Source of the DNA: Streptococcus cristatus ATCC 51100
Lineage (GTDB): Bacteria; Bacillota; Bacilli; Lactobacillales; Streptococcaceae
NCBI RefSeq assembly: GCF_011612585.1
Contig: NZ_CP050133.1
Span: 248,001 to 312,000, forward strand
Direction: 5' to 3'
Length of the DNA: 64,000 nt
Part shown: positions 28,770-35,654 of the stretch, one piece after another
How positions within the stretch are numbered: position 1 is the first letter of the stretch
How the letters are laid out: each line of letters opens with the position of its first letter
Notes under the pieces: model-generated
The model's database searches: none
Told to the model about the DNA's origin: nothing
What the model saw: the letters and a program-made list of their open reading frames with translations, nothing else
Program-made: the position numbers and the translations under genes

Positions 28770-29568
28770 GATAGGATTTCTTTTAGTGGCTTCGCTGCTC
28801 ATTCTGACAGCTTGTGGCACCAGCGAAGTGACCGCTAATTCAAGTGATTTTTGGGAGAAATTAGTTTATTTCTTTGCGGAGATGATTCAATTCTTGTCCT
28901 TTAATGGAAGTACAGGGATCGGGATCATTCTCTTCACGTTGATTATTCGGACAGTCTTGTTGCCAGTCTTTCAATTTCAGACGACCTCATCTAGAAAGAT
29001 GCAGGAAGTTCAGCCTCATATCAAGAAGCTTCAGGAAAAATATCCGGGCAAAGATATGGATAGCAGAGCAGCTTTGGCAGAGGAAACCAGCAAGCTTTAT
29101 AAAGAAATGGGAGTCAATCCCTATGCTGCATTCCTTCCGCTCTTTATCCAAATGCCGGTGCTTGTGGCACTTTTCCAAGCTCTGACACGAGTTGAATTTC
29201 TAAAAACAGGTCACTTCCTCTGGCTCAATCTAGGTGCGACGGATCCGACCTTTATCCTACCTATTCTCGCTGCTCTCTTTACTTTCTTTAGCACTTGGCT
29301 ATCCAATAAAGCCTTGCCAGAAAAAAATGGTGGAACAGCAGTGATGACCTACCTGATGCCAGTATTGATTTTCTTCTTTGCGGTGTATGCAGCCAGCGGG
29401 GTTGCTCTTTACTGGACAGTCTCCAACGCCTATCAAGTTGGTCAGACCTTGCTTTTGAGCAATCCTTTTAAGATCATTGCTGAACGTGAAGCGAAGGCAA
29501 AGGCGGAGCGCCAATTGGAAATGAAGAAAAAACGTGCCCTTCAAAAAGCACAGAAAAAGAAAAAGTAA
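28753..29568 (+). CDS. yidC: YidC/Oxa1 membrane protein insertase (lipoprotein)
   Basis: The 271-residue insertase places proteins in the membrane alone or with Sec. It has a lipoprotein signal peptide (lipobox LILTAC) typical of Gram-positive YidC, five transmembrane helices, and a basic C-terminal tail KAQKKKK that can contact ribosomes. GTG at 28753 behind AGGAAGG is chosen over the in-frame TTG at 28723, because it leaves an intact signal peptide. It overlaps rnpA and is followed 18 bases on by jag. Confidence 0.93.
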   Translation: MKKKSKIGFLLVASLLILTACGTSEVTANSSDFWEKLVYFFAEMIQFLSFNGSTGIGIILFTLIIRTVLLPVFQFQTTSSRKMQEVQPHIKKLQEKYPGKDMDSRAALAEETSKLYKEMGVNPYAAFLPLFIQMPVLVALFQALTRVEFLKTGHFLWLNLGATDPTFILPILAALFTFFSTWLSNKALPEKNGGTAVMTYLMPVLIFFFAVYAASGVALYWTVSNAYQVGQTLLLSNPFKIIAEREAKAKAERQLEMKKKRALQKAQKKKK

Positions 29569-29586
29569 AAAGGAGGACTCTTGCAG

Positions 29587-30597
29587 ATGGTTATTTTTAC
29601 AGGAGCAAGTGTTGAAGAAGCGATTCAAAATGGACTAAAAACGCTGGATATCCCACGAATGAGAGCACATATTACTGTTGTTTCGCGTGAAAAGAAAGGT
29701 TTTCTCGGTTTATTTGGCAAGAAACCTGCGCAGGTAGATGTGGAGCCGATTGCTGAAACGACTGTGGCCAAGGCCAACCAACAGGCGGTAAAAGGAGTTC
29801 CTGAGGAAATCAATGCACAAAACGAGCCGGTACAGAGTGTTAGTGAAGCAACAGTCGACTTAGGGCGAGTGGTGACAGCTATCAAAAAGGCCGAAGGCGA
29901 AGGTGAAGCTGTTTCAGAAAAAATCAAGGCTGAAATTCTTAAAAACGATAAAGACGCCAGTACCATTCTGGAAGAAACAGGTGCAATTGATTTCTTAAAG
30001 ACCAGTCAAGCGGTTGATGAAGCACAGACTCAGAAAGACTCAGAGGAAGATAGCTCTTTAGCAGAAGTGGCACCTAGTCAGCAAGAGCCAGCTGAGTCGT
30101 CCTTCTTTGACTTGGGTATCCAGGTTGAGGATGATTGTGATATTGAAGAAGTTGTCGCAAGTGTGACCACATATGTGCAAAAGATTGTGGATGAAATGGA
30201 TGTTGAAGCGACTCTTTCTAGTAGCCACAATCGCCGGACAATCAATATGCAAATCGATACGAATGAGCCAGGGCGCGTGATTGGTTACCACGGTAAAGTC
30301 TTGAAAGCCTTGCAGCTGTTGGCTCAGAATTATCTTTACAATCAATATTCTAAGAGTTTCTACATTTCTATCAATGTAAATGACTATGTGGAGCATCGGG
30401 CAGAAGTTTTGCAAAGCTATGCGCAAAAATTGGCTCAGCGTGCTCTGGAAGACCGTCGCAGCCAGCATACGGATCCTATGTCTAATAGTGAGCGTAAAAT
30501 CATCCACCGGATTATCTCAAGAATTGATGGTGTGACAAGCTATTCAGAAGGCGATGAGCCTAACCGCTACGTTGTTGTAGATATTGATTCGGAATAA
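29587..30597 (+). CDS. khpB: Jag/KhpB (EloR) RNA-binding protein
   Basis: The 336-residue protein has an N-terminal Jag domain, an acidic linker from about 60 to 180, a KH domain with the GxxG loop GYHGKVLKALQ, and an R3H domain (NSERKIIHRIISR). In pneumococcus it partners KhpA, binds RNA and controls cell elongation. ATG at 29587 is preferred to the in-frame TTG at 29581 since AGGAGG at 29571-29576 is then well spaced and homologues start MV. A terminator follows, ending the rnpA-yidC-khpB operon. Confidence 0.93.
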   Translation: MVIFTGASVEEAIQNGLKTLDIPRMRAHITVVSREKKGFLGLFGKKPAQVDVEPIAETTVAKANQQAVKGVPEEINAQNEPVQSVSEATVDLGRVVTAIKKAEGEGEAVSEKIKAEILKNDKDASTILEETGAIDFLKTSQAVDEAQTQKDSEEDSSLAEVAPSQQEPAESSFFDLGIQVEDDCDIEEVVASVTTYVQKIVDEMDVEATLSSSHNRRTINMQIDTNEPGRVIGYHGKVLKALQLLAQNYLYNQYSKSFYISINVNDYVEHRAEVLQSYAQKLAQRALEDRRSQHTDPMSNSERKIIHRIISRIDGVTSYSEGDEPNRYVVVDIDSE

Positions 30598-30602
30598 ATC
30601 TT

Positions 30603-30626
30603 AACCAGCTGCTCAGCTGGTTTTTA
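30603..30626 (+). terminator. Terminator after khpB
   Basis: AACCAGCTG pairs with CAGCTGGTT around a CT loop, followed by T. Confidence 0.88.
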
Positions 30627-30648
30627 GATACAGAAAGGAGAAAATTCT

Positions 30649-31281
30649 ATGTCACTTTTTCCAGCTATTGAGTCATTTTTGACTGTTCAAGGAAGTAAAT
30701 ACATTTCACCAGATAAGGCAGGGGAACTGCGAGAGACAATGTTGGATTTGAAAGCTAGAGGTCAGGCTGCTCGGCAAGAGTTTGCGAACTTGGTCCGAGA
30801 CTTTCAGGCAATCTATCCTAAGCTGAGTCTGGAGCGGACCAGCAATTGGCTGAATCAGGCTCAGATTTTACGCCCACATTTTTGGAATTATCTAAGAGGC
30901 TATGGGGAAATCACAGAGCCCATGTTCGCTCTACGCTTGTATGGAACTGCAGAAGATTTTGGAGTGTCGCTGGAGGTAAGCTTTATGGAGCGTAAGAAAG
31001 ACGAGCACAGTCTCAGCAAGCAAAATCGGGTACTGAATCTGCCCATTCAACCGCCGGCTTACTATTTTCCCCAGATAGATGGTGTGAGTCAACGCTTCGA
31101 GGCTACTGAGGAAAATAGGCAGCATCTAAGCTAGCAGGTGGCTGCTGGGCTAGTCCGCAAGGTTTTGATCAAATATGATGTCAATCTTTCCGAGGCTAGA
31201 AGCAAGCAGCAAGTTTTATCGGAGCTTGAGCAGGCTATGACTGCCTTGATTCCCTTCTATGAAGCGACACGATTTGAATGA
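30649..31281 (+). pseudogene. Unrecognised gene interrupted by an in-frame amber codon
   Basis: An open frame starts at 30649 behind AAAGGAG and is cut by TAG at 31132-31134 (codon 162). The same frame continues with protein-like sequence (QVAAGLVRKVLIKYDV) to TGA at 31279-31281, so the intact gene would encode 210 residues. The amber codon probably arose from CAG. The protein is mixed alpha/beta, soluble, with no signal peptide, and I do not recognise its family. It may still yield a truncated 161-residue product. It sits alone between khpB and rpmH; its end lies just before the rpmH promoter. Confidence 0.75.
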
Positions 31282-31317
31282 TTTCGTTTCCAAAATGAAA
31301 CAATTCGTCCAATACTA

Positions 31318-31346
31318 TTGACAAACAAGAGAGAATCCGATAGAAT
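31318..31346 (+). promoter_or_regulatory. rpmH promoter
   Basis: A perfect TTGACA -35 at 31318-31323 and TAGAAT -10 at 31341-31346 are 17 bases apart. This is one of the strongest promoters in the window, fitting a ribosomal protein gene. Confidence 0.88.
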
Positions 31347-31420
31347 AGTAAAGTATGTTTAGTAACTGATCACTTTATAGCCGGCTAAACGAATACAAAA
31401 TCTATGAGGAGGTATTCATC

Positions 31421-31555
31421 ATGAAACGTACTTATCAACCAAGTAAACTTCGTCGTGCGCGCAAACACGGATTCCGTAACCGTATGTCAACTAAAAACGG
31501 TCGTCGCGTATTGGCAGCTCGTCGTCGTAAAGGACGCAAAGTTTTGGCTGCATAA
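31421..31555 (+). CDS. rpmH: Ribosomal protein bL34
   Basis: A 44-residue, very basic protein beginning [19 protein letters not shown], the hallmark of bL34. GAGGAGG at 31406-31412 is a near-perfect ribosome-binding site. It has its own promoter and terminator. In most Firmicutes rpmH lies directly before rnpA at the origin; here it is downstream of the rnpA operon, as in streptococci. Confidence 0.98.
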
Positions 31556-31575
31556 TCCAAACGATTACCATAAAG

Positions 31576-31607
31576 AAACCAGTGGAGACTCGAGACCGCT
31601 GGTTTTT
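31576..31607 (+). terminator. Terminator after rpmH
   Basis: AACCAGTGG pairs with CCGCTGGTT (one T-G pair) around a 10-base loop, then T. The next 140 bases to the repeat show no recognisable element. Confidence 0.85.
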
Positions 31608-31750
31608 CTATTGTTCTTGATAAAATAGGCTTTTATGGTTTAAGGGTGGCTAGTAGAGTCCGTGCAGAATAGGAACTTTACATGAAATGGAAGGTAAACG
31701 GGCTAGTCTAGGTGGTTTCTAGGTGTATCTTATCTAGTTTGAATAAAAGA

Positions 31751-31933
31751 AAAGAGAGTGGGACAGAAATCGGTAATTCGTTAGAATTCGATTTCGTCGT
31801 CCCACCTCCGCACAGTTGAGTAGGGCTGTAAAAGCTGATGAAATCAGCGTAGTAGGGCCCACTCAACCACTGCGTCTTGCTCGACATTCCAAAGACAATT
31901 GAGAGGCTAGGACTTTTGTCCCAGCCTCTTTTT
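31751..31933 (+). repeat. Intergenic repeat copy D
   Basis: A near-consensus copy of the 180-bp element, lying between rpmH and the convergent membrane-protein gene. All three hairpins are intact and both ends have A/T tracts, so it can stop transcription from either side. With the rpmH terminator it explains the 411-base gap. Confidence 0.92.
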
Positions 31934-31966
31934 GAAAATTATATTGGCATGTAAGTATGCTCTCTA

Positions 31967-33385
31967 TCAAGCGGCTAAGAGCAGAGGATAGAGATAGCAG
32001 AGCAGCGTGAAACTAATAAGGGCGTAGAAGATACCGATTCGGATCGCTTGGATGGGCTTGTAGAAGCGAATCAGGGTCAGAATACACCAGACCAGTAGAA
32101 CGAGGATAAACCAAGCGGAGATCAGGCGCAATGGTGTTGGACCATAAAGATAGATATAGATGCCGAAGAGTTTCCAGCCAGCAAGCAAGGCCAGTAAAAA
32201 GGCGAAAATAAAGAGGATAGTGCTGGCTAAACGAGTGCCTTTTTGGTCCCAGAGAGGCTTTTGGGCCAGCAAATAAAAGGCGGCTAGGACAGCGAAATTT
32301 AGAAGTGATACACGAACAAGCTGCCAGAAGCCAGCAACAGCTACGGTTGAAGCGTTTTGTGGAGAAATGGTTTGGAGGCTAGTACCAGCATTAAGGAGTT
32401 CGCTTAATTCTCCTAAACCAACGAGGAAAAAGAGAGCGTAGGTCAAGCAGAGGCTGCCGATGATGATATAGGCTGTAAAAGCAGGGAACATTCGCAGTGG
32501 CTGAATTTTATTTTGGAAGCTTTGATAGGTAACTTTGATATCTTTTTGATTCAGTAAGCTGCCAACAATCAGACTGTAGAGATAGAGGCCAATAGGTAGG
32601 GCCAAGAAGAGGCGAAGAGCGATGGCATCTGTATCAAGATTTGAAAAGATCAAGTCAAAGAAAAGATGCAAGGCATCAGCTGTATCACTAAAGAAAAGAG
32701 CAAATCGATCAGAGACTTGACTGAGTTGTGACCAAACGAAGAAGACAAGCATACCAGCAATAAGAAGGCTACTTGCTATCATCGTACTTTGGAGTGCTTT
32801 TCTAGAAGAATCGCTGTCTTCAGTAGTTGTATCTGAAGCCTTATCACTCAGAGCAAAGACCTGAAGACCAGCGAAAAAGTTTCTAAAAGGTAGAATCACA
32901 AAGGCCTGAATGCTATCGTACCAAACCATGATCCCCAAGCGACCTTGATTGAGCCAACCCGTCCGCGATAGGATATAAAAAGAAAAGGAGATGTGGAGAG
33001 CCAAAGTTTGAAAAATTTCTAATTGTGGGTGAAAGCCCCAGATACTGAGTGCCAGTGCCTGAGTCAGACTGAGAATCAGGAAAAGCTTGGACTCGAGTCC
33101 AGTAGAGGCATCTTTTTCGATTTGAGGCAAGCTTTTCGGCGTTTTTCTTACTAACCACTCGGTCAAGCTAATCAGACCAATCGCAATAGGAAAAAAGTAA
33201 ATGCTTTTGTTTCCGTCAATAGCAACTGTATAAAAGTAGGCTAAAAAATAGAGAATGAGAGAGCTGATTCTAAAATTCTTCAGTTCCTTTATGTTTAAAG
33301 CTGTGAAGATGCTTTTTCGTTCTTGGTCTTTTTCAAAAGGCAGGTAGGGTTGCCCCGTCATCTGTTCTTGTGATGGTGTTTCCAT
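31967..33385 (-). CDS. Multi-spanning membrane protein (DUF4173/DUF4153-like)
   Basis: The 472-residue protein has a soluble N-terminal stretch of about 40 residues and then roughly 11-12 hydrophobic helices, for example LFLALPIGLYLYSLIVGSLL and TILFIFAFLLALLAGWKLFG. The arrangement and LYGPTPLRLISAWFILVLL region resemble DUF4173/DUF4153 membrane proteins of Firmicutes, which have no assigned reaction. It begins 2 bases after the small Xre regulator gene and is preceded by GAGGAGGA, so the three genes form one operon. A role in envelope function is only a guess. Confidence 0.7.
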   Translation of the reverse strand: METPSQEQMTGQPYLPFEKDQERKSIFTALNIKELKNFRISSLILYFLAYFYTVAIDGNKSIYFFPIAIGLISLTEWLVRKTPKSLPQIEKDASTGLESKLFLILSLTQALALSIWGFHPQLEIFQTLALHISFSFYILSRTGWLNQGRLGIMVWYDSIQAFVILPFRNFFAGLQVFALSDKASDTTTEDSDSSRKALQSTMIASSLLIAGMLVFFVWSQLSQVSDRFALFFSDTADALHLFFDLIFSNLDTDAIALRLFLALPIGLYLYSLIVGSLLNQKDIKVTYQSFQNKIQPLRMFPAFTAYIIIGSLCLTYALFFLVGLGELSELLNAGTSLQTISPQNASTVAVAGFWQLVRVSLLNFAVLAAFYLLAQKPLWDQKGTRLASTILFIFAFLLALLAGWKLFGIYIYLYGPTPLRLISAWFILVLLVWCILTLIRFYKPIQAIRIGIFYALISFTLLCYLYPLLLAA

Positions 33386-33387
33386 GT

Positions 33388-33606
33388 TTATTCCTCCTCG
33401 GTTTCATCTGTGATATATTCAAGAATATCGCCGGGTTGGCAGTCCAATTCCCGACAAAGGGCATTAAGTGTTGAAAAGCGTATTGCCTTGGCTCGGTTAT
33501 TTTTCAAGATGGACAAGTTGGCAGGGGTGAGGTCAATCAATTCTGCTAAGCGTCCAGCACTAATCCGTTTTTGAGCCATGACAAGGTCTAAATTTATCTG
33601 AATCAT
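33388..33606 (-). CDS. Small Xre/Cro-type regulator (YozG-like)
   Basis: The 72-residue protein is a single helix-turn-helix domain: GRLAELIDLTPANLSILKNN is the DNA-binding unit and ALCRELDCQPGDILEYI the usual closing helix. It is of the YozG type that pairs with DUF2975 membrane proteins. AGGAGGG precedes the start. Flanked by two membrane protein genes in one operon, it probably autoregulates that operon. Confidence 0.88.
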   Translation of the reverse strand: MIQINLDLVMAQKRISAGRLAELIDLTPANLSILKNNRAKAIRFSTLNALCRELDCQPGDILEYITDETEEE

Positions 33607-33614
33607 AGTCCCTC

Positions 33615-34091
33615 CTAAATCGTGTAGTCTACTTCTTCTTGCAGCTCAATTGCCTTGCCAAAAGCGTTGCGGATAACCCGAATAATCAAGGTTAAAATGC
33701 AGCAAGAAACGGCTACGAGGAGCATGGGCATATAGACTGTCAAGCCCATAAAGAAAGAAATGAGGGCGACCATTCCAACTTCCCAGCCCAGATAGCGCAT
33801 ATACTGTACATTCTGTCTGATAAAGACCTGATTTTTCCCGATGCGGCTAAGGAGCCGATAGAGATGCACGATACAGGTCAGAGCTAGACAGCCTAAGACA
33901 TAGCCTAGGAGCAACAATATCCAATAGCGACTTTCTCCCTGAAAGAAAGGTGAGGGAAATTCGATGACCAAGCTGACCACCCAAGGTCCGATGGCTATCA
34001 GGACAATGGAAGCAATAAATAAAATGCTGAGGCTGATTTTTGTAAGCACAATGCTTATATCTTCAGCTGTTTTTTGTCTTGTCTTTGACAT
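33615..34091 (-). CDS. DUF2975-family membrane protein
   Basis: The 158-residue protein has four transmembrane helices, including ILFIASIVLIAIGPWVVSLV and LLLLGYVLGCLALTCIVHLY, and the DUF2975 layout. The start at 34091 is supported by GGAGGAA and by a good promoter upstream; the longer in-frame reading runs through AT-rich non-coding DNA. The function is unknown. It leads the operon with the Xre regulator, a pairing seen often for this family. Confidence 0.82.
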   Translation of the reverse strand: MSKTRQKTAEDISIVLTKISLSILFIASIVLIAIGPWVVSLVIEFPSPFFQGESRYWILLLLGYVLGCLALTCIVHLYRLLSRIGKNQVFIRQNVQYMRYLGWEVGMVALISFFMGLTVYMPMLLVAVSCCILTLIIRVIRNAFGKAIELQEEVDYTI

Positions 34092-34122
34092 GGATTCCTC
34101 CAAATAATTTCTATTTTTATTT

Positions 34123-34164
34123 ACTATATCACAAAATATATCGATAATCAATAACAAAATATCG
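34123..34164 (-). promoter_or_regulatory. Promoter and possible operator of the DUF2975 operon
   Basis: On the reverse strand TTGATT (34146-34151) and TGA-TATAGT (34123-34131) are 17 bases apart. The inverted repeat CGATA (34142-34146) and TATCG (34160-34164) overlaps the -35 and could bind the Xre protein. The surrounding 120 bases are extremely AT-rich. Confidence 0.5.
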
Positions 34165-34287
34165 AAAAATAATAAAAAATTATCAAAAAACGGCAAAAAT
34201 ATTTTTAGTAGGTACTGAAAAATTGACAAATACCCGCTGGAATAGATGGAGAGAAAGTAAAGCTCCTGCCCCTTTAACTGACTTTTT

Positions 34288-34296
34288 TGGTATAAT
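34288..34296 (+). promoter_or_regulatory. Extended -10 promoter of tatD
   Basis: TGGTATAAT is an extended -10 about 30 bases before the tatD ATG. It diverges from the DUF2975 operon promoter. Confidence 0.6.
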
Positions 34297-34325
34297 GAAA
34301 GGCAGGAAATACAAGGAAGTAAAGC

Positions 34326-35096
34326 ATGAAAATTTTTGATACACACACGCATTTAAATGTGGAAGAATTTGCTGGGCGAGGGGCAGAGGAGCTCCAGATA
34401 GCTGCAGAAATGGGCGTTAGCAATATGAATGTTGTCGGTTTTGATCGGCCGACCATTGAGCGCGCCTTGGAGTTGGCTGACAGTTATGAGCAGATTTACG
34501 CTACGATTGGCTGGCATCCGACTGAGGCTGGGACTTATGATGAGGCGGTGGAAGCCTATCTGCTGGACAAGCTTGCTCATCCAAAAGTGGTGGCTCTGGG
34601 CGAGATTGGTCTGGATTATCACTGGATGACAGCCCCCAAGGAAGTGCAAGAGCGAGTATTTCGCCGACAAATCCAGCTGTCGAAAGAGTTAGACCTGCCC
34701 TTTGTCGTCCACACGCGCGATGCTTTAGAAGACACCTATGAGATTATCAAGAGTGAGGGAGTTGGTCCTCGGGGTGGCATCATGCACTCTTATTCAGGTT
34801 CTTTGGAAATGGCTGAGCGCTTTATCGAGCTGGGGATGATGATTTCCTTTTCTGGAGTCGTCACCTTTAAGAAAGCGACGGATATTCAGGAGGCTGCGCA
34901 GAACCTGCCTTTGGACAAAATCCTCGTCGAGACGGATGCGCCTTACTTGGCACCTGTTCCCAAGCGTGGTCGAGAAAACAAAACAGCCTATACCCGCTAT
35001 GTGGTGGAGAAAATTGCTGAACTGCGTGGGCTGCCTGTCGAAGAAGTAGCGCAGGCGACCTATGAAAATGCAAAGAAGGTGTTTGGGCTTGACTGA
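34326..35096 (+). CDS. tatD: TatD-family metal-dependent DNase
   Basis: The 256-residue protein is a TIM-barrel hydrolase of the TatD/YcfH type, with metal ligands in FDTHTHLN, the GEIGLDYHW motif, HTRDA, and DAPYLAP near the C terminus. The family has 3'-5' exonuclease or deoxyribonuclease activity. It overlaps the rnmV start by 8 bases, and tatD-rnmV-ksgA order is conserved across Firmicutes. ACAAGGAAG provides the ribosome-binding site. Confidence 0.93.
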   Translation: MKIFDTHTHLNVEEFAGRGAEELQIAAEMGVSNMNVVGFDRPTIERALELADSYEQIYATIGWHPTEAGTYDEAVEAYLLDKLAHPKVVALGEIGLDYHWMTAPKEVQERVFRRQIQLSKELDLPFVVHTRDALEDTYEIIKSEGVGPRGGIMHSYSGSLEMAERFIELGMMISFSGVVTFKKATDIQEAAQNLPLDKILVETDAPYLAPVPKRGRENKTAYTRYVVEKIAELRGLPVEEVAQATYENAKKVFGLD

Positions 35097-35652
35097 GAAG
35101 ATAAAAATCCCGCAAGTGGTCGTTGTGGAAGGACGTGATGACACAGCCAATCTCAAGCGCTATTTTGATCTTGAAACCTATGAAACTAGAGGTTCTGCCC
35201 TCAGCGATGCGGATATCGAGCGGATTCGTCGCCTGCAGGACTTGCATGGAGTCATTGTTTTTACTGATCCTGATTTCAATGGCGAGCGGATTCGCCGTCT
35301 GATTATGACGGAAATTCCCGCTGTCCAACATGCCTTTCTCAAGCGTGACGAAGCAACCCCCAAGTCCAAGACCAAAGGACGCTCACTAGGTATTGAGCAC
35401 GCTAGTTTTGAAGACTTAAAGACAGCCCTCGCTGGGGTAACCAGCCATTTTGAGTTAAGCAGTGATTTTGATGTAACAAAGAATGACCTCGTGCGGCTGG
35501 GGTTACTCATGGGAAGCGACAGTCGTCAGCGTCGAGAGTATCTGGGTGAGCAACTCCGCATCGGCTATTCCAACGGCAAGCAGTTGCTCAAACGTTTAGA
35601 GTTATTTGGAGTGACCTTGACAGAAGTGGAAGAAGTGATGGAGAGGTATTAA
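35089..35652 (+). CDS. rnmV: Ribonuclease M5
   Basis: The 187-residue TOPRIM-domain RNase performs the final maturation of 5S rRNA. The TOPRIM motifs are VVVVEGRDDTANL and VIVFTDPDFNGERIR. A TTG start at 35089 is chosen because AAGG precedes it and the length then matches pneumococcal RnmV; an in-frame ATG at 35062 would add nine residues unlike the family. It overlaps tatD. Normally ksgA follows directly; here a 2.7-kb repeat gene intervenes, starting 2 bases after the rnmV stop. Confidence 0.92.
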   Translation: MTEKIKIPQVVVVEGRDDTANLKRYFDLETYETRGSALSDADIERIRRLQDLHGVIVFTDPDFNGERIRRLIMTEIPAVQHAFLKRDEATPKSKTKGRSLGIEHASFEDLKTALAGVTSHFELSSDFDVTKNDLVRLGLLMGSDSRQRREYLGEQLRIGYSNGKQLLKRLELFGVTLTEVEEVMERY

Positions 35653-35654
35653 AG

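Noticed and set aside
31132..31134. Amber codon as pyrrolysine or programmed recoding
   Set aside because: No pyl genes or recoding structure are visible and streptococci are not known to use pyrrolysine; a plain nonsense mutation is simpler.
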